Assembly: GCA_946699065.1 (NCBI GenBank)
Contig: CAMPDV010000323.1
Span: 62,001 to 126,000, forward strand
Direction of reading: 5' to 3'
Length of the DNA stretch: 64,000 nt
From: Loxodes magnus
Lineage: Eukaryota; Ciliophora; Karyorelictea; Loxodida; Loxodidae
Both the position numbers and the translations under genes were made by a program. Position 1 is the first letter of the stretch; each line of letters opens with the position of its first letter. Below are positions 11,231 through 23,596 of this stretch, one piece after another. Below the pieces are notes generated by a model that ran no database searches, was not told the origin of the DNA, and saw nothing but the letters and a program-made list of their open reading frames with translations.

Positions 11231-12401
11231 ACTATTTTCGTTCTATAATCATTTATTTTGTCAGTTAAAGATATATTAAAAAAATATATTAATAAAGGTA
11301 ATTAAAATCTTTTAGTGAAACTAAGGCTAAAATTAATTTACTTATTATTCTATAAACTTACTTTATTTTAATTAAAAAACTTTATTTTTATTTTTGACAC
11401 TTTTTAAATATTAATATTCGATTAGTAATTTTAATTACTTTGAATATCTCTAACATAGTAAAATATCATTTATAAATAAAATATTTGTTTATATATTTTT
11501 GATGCTTCATTTCATAATTTTTCTTTGAGTATTTCATTTTATTGAGTTTATTTAAAATTTTTTTGTAAATTTTGTTTTTTTCGCTTTTATAAAATTATAT
11601 GATTGTTTTAGTTTTTTTATATAAGTGTATATAATACAATAAAAGAAAGGTTTTCTTCTTTTTTTATATATTTTAATGTAGACTTAACTTTTTTCCGAAT
11701 AGACTTTTATTTTTTAAGATTTTTTACTTTTTAAAGTATTTTTTGGAGCTTAAATAATTAGAAGAAACTATTTTAAGAAAATTTTTTTTTATTAAATCTT
11801 ACACTTTTTACCTAAATAAACTTCTCTTCTACCTTTTTGAATTGACTTGCATTACTATTATTATTGGCGCTTATTTATTTCCAAAAAGTTATTCTTAACA
11901 AAAATTGTTACTATATAGTGTTACTTTTATTATTTTAATTTTTAATTTTATTTATATAAAAATACCTTTTTGGTGCTTTATTATTTAACAATTACATAAA
12001 ATAAATACTTCAATGGTCCTTAATTGAAGATTTCAATTTATAGCTTAAAAATATTAGTAATTAATGACATTACTACCTGATAAGTTAAATTTTATATTTA
12101 TTTTATTTTAAAAACGAATGTATTTTGTATGTTATCTAAGCCAATACAAATTATGCTATAAAGAACCTTAAATTTTTTCTTTATAGTCTTTTGATATATT
12201 CCATTAGTTGAAATAATTTGCATTACAGATTTCAAATGAACTTCAATTTTTAAAAAATATTGGTAGTAACAAGAGATATTTTGTTACTTCATCTAAATAC
12301 TACAAAGAATTTACGAAAAATTTCGAAAAAAAACCAAAAAGTTTAAGTACATTTGACTCACTTTAATGTATCTTAAAATTTTTTTAATTTATCCAAGTTA
12401 A
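11231..12401. other. T-rich interval, nothing recognised
   Basis: Long T-rich runs on the plus strand and no coherent protein segment on either strand. There is no GC-rich structured element. Confidence 0.4.
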
Positions 12402-12740
12402 ATGAGTTTCATTGAAAAAATAAGCAGGCATATGCAAAAAATCAAAAGAGATTTAGGAGAGCTAACTTCAAACTACAAGAATAATAAACAGTACAAATAC
12501 GTAGAAAATTTTACCTTAGCTGCAGAATAGGTTATTTATTAATTATTTCTTAAGAGCTTTAAAATACCAAAAAACATTGTTATTAAGAAATAGAAAAATC
12601 ATTTATCAAATGAAAAATTTAGCGAAAATAAAATAAATCTCTTTTATACTCAAATTTTAGATATATTAAAACCTTATCTAAAAGCTTTTTTAAAATGCAT
12701 TAAATTTTCCAAAATATTCTTATAATGAAAGAAATTTATG
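12402..12740 (+). other. Possible small gene, hypothetical (copy A)
   Basis: The ATG at 12402 opens a protein-like frame of about 110 codons (MSFIEKISRHMQKIKRDLGE, later YKYVENFTLAAEQV). It has only Gln-type TAA/TAG codons until a TGA at about 12735, after which composition falls to AT-rich noise. No family is recognised. The same frame is intact in copy B from 58080. Confidence 0.3.
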
Positions 12741-12949
12741 TCTCTTAAGATCTTTTTTAATATTCCAAAAACTGTATCTTCTTACAAATAATCATCAATT
12801 AAAAAAATTATAATATTTGCATATACTATGAATTAACTTTACTGAAAGACAATAATTTTCTTAATTTTATATTAAAATCTTTTTTATTTGTAATTTAAAT
12901 TAATGCTTTCAATTTTTCACTATTTTTTATTAAAAATCAATAATAATAT

Positions 12950-15650
12950 AAAAAGTTTTGTTTAAAAAATTACCTAAAAAATACTTTTCAATAGCTTTTT
13001 TATATATTCCATTTTGTCAGCAAGCTATTAAATTTAATTATATTTAAACATTATAAAATATTATATAATTTGCAAATCTTCATCTTATATTTAAAACGAA
13101 CAGGAATTTTAAAATTAAATGTTTAGAAATAGTTTAATTTATTCTTAAAATCGGGTATTAACATTTTAATATAGTCGCTTTTTGTAAAAAATATCAAATG
13201 AAAACTAAGCCATTAAAAATATTTGATATATTTTTACTCTTTATTTATTAGATATTTTTTTCTTATTAGTTTTTAAAAGTTAAATAAAAAACTGTATAAA
13301 AGAATTAATAAAATCTTACTAAAAACGAAATGTATATCGTAACATGTTTTCAATATCGAAATATTAAAATCTTATAAATTGGCTTTAGAAAACTTATAGG
13401 CAAAAACTCTTAATAAAACAAGAGACTAAAATTATTTATTTTTTAAATATGAGTTATAAGAAATATAAATTAAGGGGTTTTAAGAATAAAATAAAAAAAG
13501 ATGAAAAATTTTATAATCAAGAGTAAAATAGTTTATAAAAAAATATTTTGTGCTTATAACTAGCAGTTTAATAAAATCTCATAAGAATCTTTATAAATTA
13601 GATTACAAAAATTTAATAAAAATTTCAGTTGTGAATTTTTTTAACTGAAATAGTGCAATTTTACTTTAAATATAGTTTCTTTTTTATGGAACTTTGCCTT
13701 TTTATCTATAAAGCATTTTATTTATCAATTTCACTTATTACTTTCTTTCAATTTTTTGTTTTCAAATATTCTTGATTTCTTATCGAATATTTAGAATTTT
13801 ATTATTAGTGATAATTTTTTCTTCTTTGGTTTTACCTTTTTTCTCATTCTGTATTTTTTATTTAATTATGATTTTTATGCTTTTGCTTATTTAAATAATT
13901 TATATTAGATTTTTAAATTTACTTCCGCTATCAATTTAATACGAATTCTTATAATCTTTTTAAAACTTTAATATTTCAGAATTTATAAACTCGAATATTC
14001 TATTTTTTGTAATTGCATTTTGTCTTTAATTATTTTAATTTAAAATAAATACAATTCCTATACTTTTTTCTTGCTGCTTTACTTTCATCTTACTCGTTTA
14101 ATTAAAATATTAAATCATTTTTTATTATTCTTAGAGCTATTTATCTGTGTTAATTTTCAAATAGCATTTTAGATTAAATATCTATTAATTTATTTCTCCT
14201 ACCTTTCTTAGACAAATTATAGTTTAAAAGAGTTTAAGAATAAAGATATTCTGTTTTATTTTCTTACAGTCTATTTTAAAAGCTTTCAAACTTTTTTATT
14301 TGTTTTAATTTTCTATAAAGCATACATGAAAAATTTCTAATCCTGAATATCTTAAATTACTTTATAGATTCAATTTAGTCATAATTAAACATTCGAAAGA
14401 TAGATTTACAATGAAGGAAAATCCCAAACAATTTTTTCTGCATTAATAAAAATTCAACAATCATTAGTTAAAAAAAATTTAATTTTCTTTAAATTATTAA
14501 AAATATATCCTAATTATTTTAATTAATGCCTTATATAAAAAATTATAATTTATTAATCTTAAATTTATCTTTCTCTCAGATATTTTAAACACATATATCT
14601 CATATATCTATGATTATACTTTATAAATTCATACTAGTTCTATATAAAATTTATTGCAAATATTTTTTAATTTCAAATAAAATTTTAACTCAAATAATTG
14701 TAAAGTTAATTTATTATTATTATGAAATTTATATCTTTATTAATGCTAGTTTTGATTTACTTAATAACTTGAATACATCTTTGCCAAATTATTCATTTCC
14801 AAATTTAATGTTTTATTTATAGTTATTTTAAAATATCGACTTCTTAATTTATTTTTTAACTTCAATCTTTAAATTAAGTTTTTTAATTTTGTTCTTTTTT
14901 TATTTCCTGCTTTACTTTTAAATTTATTTTTCTCTTATTTTATAAATAAATCTCAATTCTTTAATATAATTTATTTTTCTTCTATACTTTCTCATTCTAA
15001 ACTTTCATTTTTTTCATACCAACTCTAAGCACTTTTCCTTTTACTTCTTATTTTATTGCCTAAAGAAAAATCACCTATTAACTAATTTATTTAATTACAT
15101 TTATTTCACTATTTAATAGTCAACGCATATTTGTAATTTTTTATTGATAAGTTATGAAATTTCTTAGAATGTTTGCTTCCTTTTTTAATTATATTAGAAC
15201 TTAGTTTTTTATACTTTTAATTTTGGGCGATTTTTATGAATATAGCATAACTCAATATCTATATTTATTTCATTCTACATAACTTTAAGTATAGGATTTT
15301 TACATCTAATTTATTAAAGATGGAAAATACTAGAATGACGAAAAATTAGAGCATTAAAATATAATTTTTCGATTCTGAGCATAAAAAAGATAACATGCAG
15401 AATGTAAAAAAGCTAACAAAAAAATACAACAAATGCTCAATAATTTACCTTAATCTTATCTTCTCAAAAGCAAAGTTAAACATCACATAATTTATTTGTT
15501 TTATTACTTCCTCAGCAGTTTATATTCATTTTTTGTCATTATATATTTAATAGTTTTAGTTACCTTATAAAGTGCTTTATCTTTAATTGCTTCTAATTAA
15601 ATTTTCTAATTTTCTATTAATAATACTTTGAACATTACTTACTAGTGAAT
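12950..15650. other. AT-rich interval without supported genes
   Basis: The plus strand is T-rich, so the minus strand reads Lys/Asn/Gln-rich. Stretches near 13700-14200 and 14850-15060 read as long lysine-rich frames on the minus strand, which any A-rich strand would give. The plus ATG frame 14610-14822 is one of these low-complexity frames. Nothing is supported. Confidence 0.35.
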
Positions 15651-16199
15651 CTTTTTTCACCGATAATGTTAAAATATTGATAAATTATAGAAATAAAAGC
15701 ATTTTTTTCTTTTTTATAGGTTCAATAACATCAAATAATTAAAGTTGCTAAACTAATATAGAAGTCTATTTTTACTTAAAATTCTATAAGCTAACACTTT
15801 TTAATCGAAATATTGAAAGTATTTATATAAGAATACTTTCTAAGAAGAAAGATTATAGTTGGATAAGTAGAGGTTTATGTTTTTTCGCAAAAATAAGTAA
15901 AATTAATTTAACTAAACTTTGAAAAAATCAAGAGGGATTAAGAAACACTGAAGCAAAGATGAAAATTTAGAGAGTACTATTTATGTAAAAATTGAAGGAG
16001 ACAGATTTAATAACTAAAGACATAAAATAAATTTAAACTATATAATTGCTTCTTTAATATAGTTGCTATATAGATATGGAAAATGCTTTAGTTTCAAATA
16101 CATTAAAATAAATCTCTTCTAAATTTGATTTATTTTAATTGATCATATTAAAGGATAAAATTAAACTAAAGTCATTTAAGTTAAAAATTAATAATAAAA

Positions 16200-16760
16200 A
16201 TGGATCAAGATTGAGATTTTCTATTTAAATGTATATTAATTGGCTAATAAGGAACAGGAAGATGGAGTATAATGGAGAGATTGACAAAAAAATAAATTTA
16301 TGAATAACTAAAAGCAACAAATAGGACTTGATTTTTATGCTCACTAAATTAAAATAGAGTAAAATAAATTGAAACTATGAGATTGATGTTCATAAGGAAT
16401 TGAAATATTTCAATCTATAATCAAATTAAAAAAACATAAATAATTTTTTTAACTTACGACGTTACAAACTTAGATTACTTTGAGAGAATTAAAGATGAGC
16501 ATTTAATTGCAAAGTAATTAATTACTTTAAAAAATCAATTTATCTTAATAGGAGCGAAAGTAGATTTAAAAAAGAAAGATAAATATCATATGAAGAAGGA
16601 TTTGAATTAATAATTTAATTGGGAATGCCTTTTTTGAAATTTCATAAAAAAAGGCTTAAATTTAGTAGAAACATTCTAATAATCAGCGACAATGATATTA
16701 GAAGCCATTTATGACGAGAAAAATGATGAAGAACTTTAAAATCTTAAAAATAATAAGTGA
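16200..16760 (+). pseudogene. Rab-like GTPase, frameshifted (copy A)
   Basis: Small-GTPase paralogue of the 19.3-kb and 25.2-kb genes. It starts MDQDWDFLFKCILIG (the W is TGA), with P-loop GQQGTGRWS in which Lys is Arg and codon 22 is TGG where the 19.3-kb copy has TGA. The switch and IEQNKLKL blocks, then TYDVTNLDYFERIKDE, LIGAKVDL and a SxKKGLN block, lie in different frames, so at least four indels break it. The upstream 540 bases are homologous to those before the 19.3-kb gene, so a large unit was duplicated. In copy B the start codon is CTG. Confidence 0.8.
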
Positions 16761-16959
16761 ACTGATCCTTTTAAAAGCTATAACTATAAATATATTTTTT
16801 TAAGATTAGTAATAAAATAATTAATTTTTAATTTTTATTCTAAAATATCTAAATCATTTAACTTAAAGAATATAAAATTTGCAACTTTATATTTATTTTA
16901 AGTAAAAAATTTAAAATAGAAATTAAAAACAAATAAAGCTTATGAGAATTATTAATGGC

Positions 16960-17260
16960 ATGATTTGATATTTAATAATAATAATAATAAACTATAAGAG
17001 TTTCAATATTTGAAATATTGAGACATAATTACATATTTATTCTTTATTAACTATGTACATTATGTTAAATTTAAAGTTTCTACATTTTCAATCATGGCTC
17101 TCTTTCACTCTCATCTTGGTAAAGACTAGATTAGCTCATTAAATCTATTTATTGCTTTTTATTAGAATTTATTTCTTCTTCATTCTAGTATTTAATATTC
17201 TTTATATTCTTCAAAATAATCATTGACGAAATATTTTTTTATGTTTAACTAAATTTAAAT
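16960..17260 (-). pseudogene. LINE 3' end with (TTA)n tail (copy A)
   Basis: Minus strand: a C-terminal frame (ILEWRRNKFQQKAINRFNEL, the W being TGA) leads into a 3' end related to those at 2.4 and 2.6 kb. It carries the palindrome CAATATTTGAAATATTG (17004-17020) and TGTCTCAATA. A tail of TTA repeats lies at about 16967-16985. Hairpin plus short tandem tail is the usual end of a non-LTR element. Confidence 0.55.
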
Positions 17261-17559
17261 TATTTAATCTTTAAATATAGATTAAAAAATAATATAAATA
17301 AAGCTGCAATTTTATTTTTAGATTTTATATTATTTCTTATAAAAAAAGAAAAACACTTAAATATTTAAAATTATAGATCATTATTTCTTAATATCTTTAA
17401 GTTTTACTTTTAGTCAAGAAATAAGAAAAATTTTTTTATATAACGATGTATTTTGTTTAATAGATGAAAAATATAATTTTTTTTCTAAAAAAGAATAATA
17501 TAAAATATAATTTAAAAAGCACTTTATCAAACAAAAAAAGTTAAAAAATAGAATAAATA

Positions 17560-17975
17560 AATAAAAATTATTATAGAGTGCGTAGCACCTCATTGGTGCG
17601 CAACTCTTTCAATATTAATATTTAATATTAAGAAAAATGTTCTCATGTTTCTTGTTAAAATTCTAGAGGTCCGATAAGTCATGTCAACTTCTCCAAACTG
17701 GAATCTTCTTATTAAAAATTATTCTTAAATCTTGAGTCAAATGCTTCAGTCTTCTTGAATAAGGTCCAAATAAGAATTAGTTATTAAGTCTTTAATTAGA
17801 AGACCCATCAGTCAAACTTTCATACTGCTAGAGAGAATCCTCGGGGTAAGTTAGATATGTCTCAACGGAGCTTATCCACCCTTCTCCGTGGTGTCATCTA
17901 GTGCGAGATTACTCGCAATGCAGTATACACTGCACCAGATTACCTACTAATTTGTCTGACACGGGCAACATCCAT
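17560..17975 (-). mobile_element. Short structured repeat (SINE-like), copy A
   Basis: A GC-richer island in AT-rich DNA. On the minus strand it starts near 17975 (GTTGCCCGTGTCAGAC... AATCTGGTGCAG) and ends with a bulged hairpin (17576-17606; stems GAGT/ACTC, GC/GC and GCACC/GGTGC), then a TTTATT-rich tail. No protein is recognisable. Diverged relatives lie at 18410-18725, 28340-28870, 37175-37545 and probably 23597-23870. They share the 5' block (CTGGT/CCGGT after TGTCAG or its variant) and the 3' hairpin-plus-tail plan. A SINE is likeliest; a LINE 5' leader fragment or an ncRNA gene are alternatives. Confidence 0.6.
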
Positions 17976-18409
17976 TTTATAATATAATATATAATAAAAT
18001 TATATTTATTAGTCATTTCTATTTAATCTAGCCTAAATAAAAACCTATTGCTATTTAATTTTAAAAAACTATAGTTAATATTATAATTCTATTAAATATA
18101 AAAAAAGAATTTACTTTATTTAAAAAACTAAAAATTATGCAATAAGCAAAATGATAAAAATAAATTATAATATTTAAAAAAATTATAAAATGATTTATCT
18201 AAAAGAATTAGAATTTTAAAAATATTAAATTAGCTTGTGCATCTTATTTTGATGACTAGACTAGATATGTTATTAATAAGAATATTTAAATTAACATAAA
18301 CAGTAAATTTATATAAATACGAAAATTGATGATGTTGCATTATTTTATTATAATACTATTTATATATTTTTTAATTTTTATTGCTTATAATTAAATTTCC
18401 TAATTTTCT

Positions 18410-18725
18410 ATCAATAAATAAGATTAGAGAATGCGTAGCACCTCAATGGCACGCAGCTCTTTAATAAAGATTTTTATAGTAAAAAAAATTATTTTCTAAA
18501 GTCTTCCACGGTGCTCCCATCCTTTGTGAATCTTTTCTTCTAAAGGGCATGATCGGAAGGCTCCTTAAGAGATCTTAGTATCTGGCATCTTTCATCAATA
18601 GCGTTACTTGATTCCTCTTTAGTCTTTTTCTTCTCTCTTGGCTCCTTCCAAGATTCTAGTTAGGTTCTTCGTCTATGGGTACTTCCAAGAAACCAGATCT
18701 TAAGTCAATGTCAGTTGGGGGATTT
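18410..18725 (-). mobile_element. Short structured repeat, second member
   Basis: Same plan as 17560-17975: minus-strand 5' end near 18725 (CCCCCAACTGACATTGAC... ATCTGGTTTC), a body with CTTGGAAGTACCC and GGAAGGAGCC, then the 3' hairpin (18427-18459) keeping GCGTAGCACCTCA, then a TTATTTATT tail. It sits just upstream of the plus-strand Rab-like unit at 18.8-19.9 kb. Confidence 0.6.
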
Positions 18726-19342
18726 ATCTTCCTTATTTAATTATATATAATAATACAATAATCTTTATTTACTAGCGACTCTAATTTTAGCAGCAATGTT
18801 AAAATATTGAAAAATAGTAGAAATTTAAAACTTAAAATAATTTCTTTATAGCTATAGTAACTTTAGATAATTGGAGTTGCTAAATTAAAACTAGAAAACT
18901 ACTTAATATAAACATTTAATAAGTAAATTATTTTAGTTAAAAGGAATAAAAATAGTTATGTAAAACTACTTTCCAAATAGAAATATTATAGTTAGATATG
19001 AAGCAATTTATCTTTGTCTTTAAATTAAGTAAAATTACTTTCATTGTATATTAGAAGAACATAAAAGTGACCAGGAAATAGAAAAGTAAATATGCAAATT
19101 TAGAAACAAATAGTGATTATTTAAATTTGAAGGAATCTGATCTTAATAATTTCTGACGTAAAATAAATTTAAATCTTAAAATTGAAATTAATTTAACCAT
19201 TTCTTCTATAAGGTTGCTCAAAAGATAAGGCTTATAGTTTCATAAAAAAGTATTGAAATCCTTCTAAATTTATTTTATTTTAATTAGTCAAATTAAAGAT
19301 AAAAATTGAACTAAACTCATTTAATTAAAGTTAATAATAAAA

Positions 19343-19942
19343 ATGGAAAATGATTATGATTTTCTGTTTAAATATCTATTAATTGGAAAACGATAAGTTG
19401 GAAGATGAAGAATAATTTAGAGACTGACTGAAAATATATTTATAACTAACTTCAAGCTAGGAGTAGGAATAGGAATGGATTTTAAGTCTCATAAAATTAA
19501 AATTGAGTAAAATAAACTGAAATTATAAATTTGATTTCCAAAAGAATCCGAACGTTTTTAATCTTTATCATCTTATTATAGACGAACTTCTGTATTTTTT
19601 TTAGTTTATGATGTTACGGATTTAGATTCTTTTAAGTGAATTAAGGATGAGTATTTAGTTGCAAAGAAATAAGTTAATTTAAAAACTCAATTTATCTTAA
19701 TAGGAACGAAAGTAGATTTAAAACAGGAAAGATAAATAACTTACGAAGAAGGATTTGAATTAGCTATTTAGTTAGGAATACCTTTCTTTGAAGTTTCATC
19801 AAAAAAAGGCTTAAATGTAGTAGAAACGTTCTAATAATCAGCGATAATAATATTAGAAACTATTCATGGTTTGTAAGATGACGAAGAACTTTAGCGTCAC
19901 CTTATTAGTAACGCTAGAAGCTATTCTTTCTTAAAACTATAA
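19343..19942 (+). CDS. Rab-like small GTPase with degenerate G motifs
   Basis: About 199 aa, the usual Rab length, with no frame break. It begins MENDYDFLFKYLLIG. P-loop GKRQVGRWR has Arg for the catalytic-site Lys. Switch I reads GVGIGMDFKSHKIKI. The WDTAGQE block is W(TGA, 19532)-FPKESE, followed by RFQSLSSYYRRTS and VFFLVYDVTDLDSFKW. G4 is IGTKVDL (Asn of NKxD replaced, Lys and Asp kept) and G5 is EVSSKKG. There is no C-terminal Cys pair. Four sense codons for Trp here are TGA. The end is set at TAA 19940-19942 by length against relatives; no TGA follows for many codons, so TAA probably terminates here. GTP binding is doubtful; it may act as a scaffold or be dying. Confidence 0.8.
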
Positions 19943-20160
19943 CTTTAAACAAAATTTAAGTAAAAGTAAATATAAAATAAATTTATCATAATTATATACT
20001 AAAAAATTAATCTTCTAACTTCAAGCAAATAAATTTAAGATCTAATAATGCTTCTATAGTTATCTTTCAATTAACTAATAAAAAATATATCTCTTAAAAG
20101 GATAAAATAATTTAATTTAATTTTAAATGAATAAAGCTAATTTATCTTTGAATATATTAA

Positions 20161-20340
20161 GCAATGAAATGAGGAATTCCTTTTATAGAAACATCAGCTA
20201 AAGCAGGAATAAATGTAGATGAACTTTTTGAAATAACTTCATAATTATTTCTAGAGAAGATACATGGATTGGAAAATGATGAAGAACTAAATAGTTTCGT
20301 ATCTAGCAGATAGAAGATATATTCTTTTATACAGAATTAA
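20161..20340 (+). pseudogene. Rab-like GTPase, C-terminal fragment
   Basis: Only the last third of a Rab-like gene: AMK(TGA)GIPFIETSAKAG, NVDELFEITSQLFLEKI, then HGLENDEEL and a short tail. ETSAK is a canonical G5. The AMK-TGA-(G/E)IPF block recurs at 22.06 and 29.33 kb with TGA each time. The 5' part is missing; AT-rich sequence abuts at about 20160. It is closer to the 21.6-kb and 29.7-kb genes than to the 19.3-kb gene. Confidence 0.75.
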
Positions 20341-20950
20341 AAATTATATAAATTAAAAATTTTAACTTAAATAAATTTTGATTTCTAATGTTGAGTATTA
20401 TTTCATTCAATTATAGATGTTAATAAATTTCTTTTAATTTTTTTATACTTTTTTATTTCATCATTTTTCATTAATTTCGTTTTCTTCATATCTTTTAATT
20501 TTTCTTTTTTTGTCTTTTTCATTTCTAAATATTAAAAATTAATGATATTAACTCTCTAAAGTTAATATTTAATTAATTAATACTTTTTTCTAAAAAGCTA
20601 ATTTAAGTTTTATTTATCTTTAGTTTATTAAAAAAAATTTAATTTGGTATGGTTGTTATGCCTATGACATATTTTCAAAATTTTTTCTGAATTAATATAA
20701 TTATTTTCTTGGTAAAACCATAATACTGAGACAAAGCATCAATATATTATATTGTAGTATAAAAATTATTTAATTATGGAAGAGAGTTAGTATATCAAAA
20801 ATAAAAAAAATAAAATACTATATTATAATATTTGAAGTTTCATTACTCTTGCTTTAATACATTTTTATTATTTTAGCAATAATTATTTAATTATATTTAT
20901 AAAATTTCGTTAAATATTATTAATAGTAATGCTTTTCTTTATTAATTAAA

Positions 20951-21000
20951 GAGCTGCTCACCAAATAGGTGCTTCGCGTTCTAAAATAAAATTTATTTAT
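20951..21000 (+). other. 3' hairpin and tail of the short structured repeat
   Basis: The hairpin is built on CACC-AAATA-GGTG (20951-20981) and followed by AAAATTTATTTATTTAATT. It is the same 3' end as at 17576 and 18427 but on the plus strand. No body of the element is recognisable upstream, so it is a truncated or strongly diverged copy. Confidence 0.45.
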
Positions 21001-21642
21001 TTAATTAGTAAATATAAAATTAGTTTAATCTTTAGTTTTTTAGGTACAAACAAACATTTTTCTATTATTTTTTTATTCAAAAGTTTGTTATTAAATGTAT
21101 ATTAAATTTGATATTTAAATTTATTTGAATACAGCATTTAAAGAAAATTGATTTCTAAATAAAAAAATTAAACAAATTTGATTATTATAAAATAATTAAA
21201 ATATTTGCTTTTAAATTATTATAGCAATCAACTATTTTTAGAAAACTTCAAATTTTAGAAATTTAGTTATCTTCTTAAAGACTAAAAAGATTGAAACTTA
21301 TAGAAGTTGAAATAAATATAAATTATGCTTCTTTTAATAATTAATACTTTAGTTCTAATTTTAAAATATTTTAAGTCTTATAGAAGATATGTTTATTTAT
21401 TTATTCTTTACAATTACTTTTTTAACTAATTTAATTTTTTAATATGCTTAAAGCAATTAAGATTAGAAAAACATTTAAGATAGAATAAGCCTGTCAAAGT
21501 TTTAGATTATATGTTGATAAATAAAAAATCTTACTCTATACTTAGAAAAATTAAATATTTAATTTCTTTAAAAAAAATGGTTTTTGTTATATTTACCAAG
21601 CAAAACTTTTTATTTAAAAAATTTCAAATAAAATATAAAAAA

Positions 21643-22235
21643 ATGTAGAAAGAACCAAAATTTACGCTTAGAATTATTTTATCGTGCATTAAAGGAGTAG
21701 GTAGAGTTAGTTTAATATAAAGATTGATAGAAAGAAAATTCGGCCAAGACTATTGAAACACCTGAATTGACTTTAAAATTCGAAACATTAAAATAGGTTA
21801 AATCAAGTTTTAGTAGCAAATATGAGTTTCAAAAAAATTAGAAAAATTTTAAATGTTCCAGCTTGTTGATATAAACATTTATATATAATTTGCTTACTTT
21901 ATGATATATCAAATCTTCAATCTTTTTAAAACATATAAAACGAATTTCTAAGAGCAAAATAATATTCCAATCCTTTATCGACCTTAATTTTAGTAGGTAC
22001 TAAATTAGATAAATAATAAGAAAGATAAATATCCTTTGAAGAAGGTTTAGAGCAAGCAATGAAATGAGAAATTCCTTTTATAGAAACGTCAGCCAAAGCA
22101 GGATTTAATGTAGATGAACTTTTTGAAATAGCTTCATAGTTGTTTCTGGAGAAGATATATGGTGTGCAATAAACCGAAGAGCTCTAAATTTTATACCCTA
22201 ACAAGTAAAAAGATTATACTTTAAGACATAATTAA
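21643..22235 (+). pseudogene. Rab-like GTPase with one frameshift
   Basis: The ATG at 21643 reads MQKEPKFTLRIILSCIKG; P-loop IKGVGRVSL has Arg for Lys. Switch I is near WIDFKIRNIKIGQ. The WDTAGQE block is QQI-W(TGA)-VSKKLEKF. A one-base shift near 21865 leads into CWYKHLYIICLLYDISNL, LVGTKLDKQQERQ, then EEGLEQAMK(TGA)EIPF and IETSAKAG. The C-terminus ends near TAA 22233-22235, matching the family length. It is most like the minus-strand gene at 29.2-29.75 kb. The ORF1 element at 22.37 kb follows within 150 bases. Confidence 0.75.
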
Positions 22236-22373
22236 AAAGTAATTTAATAAATAATCTAGAAATAATAATTAAAAAAAATAAAGCCTGACTTTTTTACCAA
22301 ATAAAATTAGAAAGGTAAAAATTAATAAGAATCTGAAGAGAAAAAGTAGAAACAATCAAAACCTAGGAAGAGA

Positions 22374-23108
22374 ATGTCCGCACATCCAAAGTAATAAGAA
22401 ACTCCAGTTGACTAAGATCTTTCAGAAATTAATCTTAGTGAGGATCGAAATAGCATTGAATAACTTACAGAATTAGTAAAAATTTTGCTTAACGAGGTTA
22501 AAAAGCTTAAGGAGTAAAATCAAATATTGATAGAGAATCGTGAAAACGTAGAATATAGATTAATTAAATAAGAAAGAGAAATGGATGCCTATTAAAATAT
22601 TCAAACTGACTGCTCTTAGTAAATATAATAAATGAAATTAGACTCATAATCATAATTAAATAAATAAACAGAACGAGCATAATAGCCAGAACCAATTGCG
22701 ATATTGGGGCAAAATCAAATTTAAGAATAATTTTAAAATAATTAGCAAGGTTGTCAAATGGAAATTGAAAAAAGACCAAAAATTTATCAGAATACAATGA
22801 AGAGTAGAAAGTGCTATTACTGCAAGAAAAAAGGACATTAATACAAATAGTGTAGAAATTTCTATGTATTCAAGAATGAATTTAATTAAAGAGTTAAGAG
22901 GCTGATAGAAAGAATTCATATTACTGAGAAAGGATCTATTTATCAAATTAAAGAGACAAGCGCCAAAAGAATAGTAGCAAGGTAGATGGATGAAAGATGG
23001 AGAGAGAAGAGAAATGCAAGATTTAAGACAAGAAAAAATAGAAATGAAACAATAAACTTTTCTTTTTATTCACCAGACTATTCTGGTTGGAAAGAGGGAA
23101 ATTGGTGA
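22374..23108 (+). CDS. Zinc-knuckle ORF1 protein (intact)
   Basis: 244 aa with no internal TGA. It starts MSAHPKQQETPVD, followed by a coiled coil (about 32-80: ELVKILLNEVKKLKEQNQ, then RLIKQEREMDAYQNIQ, matching the 31-kb ORF1 QERDLNTFQNIS). A Gln-rich linker leads to a knuckle CYYCKKKGHQYKQC (147-160, exact CX2CX4HX4C). The C-terminal block RIHITEKGSIYQIKE is the family's R-I-x4-G-x-I-Y/F motif, and the protein ends SGWKEGNW then TGA. All Trp here are TGG. The ATG is chosen by likeness to other ORF1 starts; the frame is open further upstream, but that means little in this code. Antisense frames at 22564-22946 are shadows. Confidence 0.8.
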
Positions 23109-23150
23109 AAATCCAAGAAGACCTCTAAACAATTTTATCTATTATTATTA
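23102..23150 (+). other. 3' stem-loop and TTA tail of ORF1 element
   Basis: TTGG-TGAAAAT-CCAA (23102-23116) overlaps the stop codon, and TATTATTATTATAAATA follows at about 23136. The stem differs from that of the other elements but pairs; the loop is nearly the same. Confidence 0.6.
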
Positions 23151-23596
23151 TAAATAATCTAGAAAGAGCTAATTCTCATTTAAATTCATATAAAAACTTT
23201 GCTTTTAACATAAAAAAAGGTTTAACCCACCAATTGTAAATCTACTTTCTAACTTTTAGCATTTCATTATTAACAATATCTCCATCATTCATTTATTAAT
23301 TCATATACAAATAAAATCTAATTAGTTTCTATAATTTACTTTTTTATATACTTTATCAATAAGAATAAAATTTTTAACTACAGATCTAATTAAAAAATCA
23401 TGAATCTATAGCCAGAAGTTGTCTGATAGTTACTTTAAAAATAAAAATCTTTCAATAAATATTTAGAATAAAAACTTTACATTCAAATAATCTTATTCAA
23501 TTTTGTAGATTGAATGCTTAAATTTATAAAAGCAAATATTAAAAATAATTATCTCTATTAAATTAATTAGTTTCAACTAAAAAAGTTTTTTGAACC

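Larger units (their letters stand above)
2521..18324 (+). repeat. Long direct repeat, copy A
   Basis: Sequence from 2521 reappears from 48185 to the window end. The offset is 45,664 at the start, 45,678 through most of the middle and 45,676 at the end, the drift coming from a few small indels. Differences are sparse single-base changes and short indels (roughly 1% or less by eye). One clear indel is a 14-base addition in copy B near 50320, inside the ORF1 remnant. Copy A may continue past 18324, because copy B is cut by the window edge. It could be a tandem duplication with a 45.7-kb unit, a segmental duplication, or an assembly of two haplotypes. Confidence 0.9.

Noticed and set aside
14610-14822. 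70-aa plus frame (and its copy at 60288-60500)
   Set aside because: T-rich low complexity; conservation between copies reflects the recent duplication of the whole block, not selection on a protein.
17560-17975. CRISPR-like or rRNA/5S origin for the GC-rich repeats
   Set aside because: No regular spacer-repeat pattern and no 5S, 7SL or tRNA core motifs; the tail and dispersed diverged copies fit a retroposed element better.
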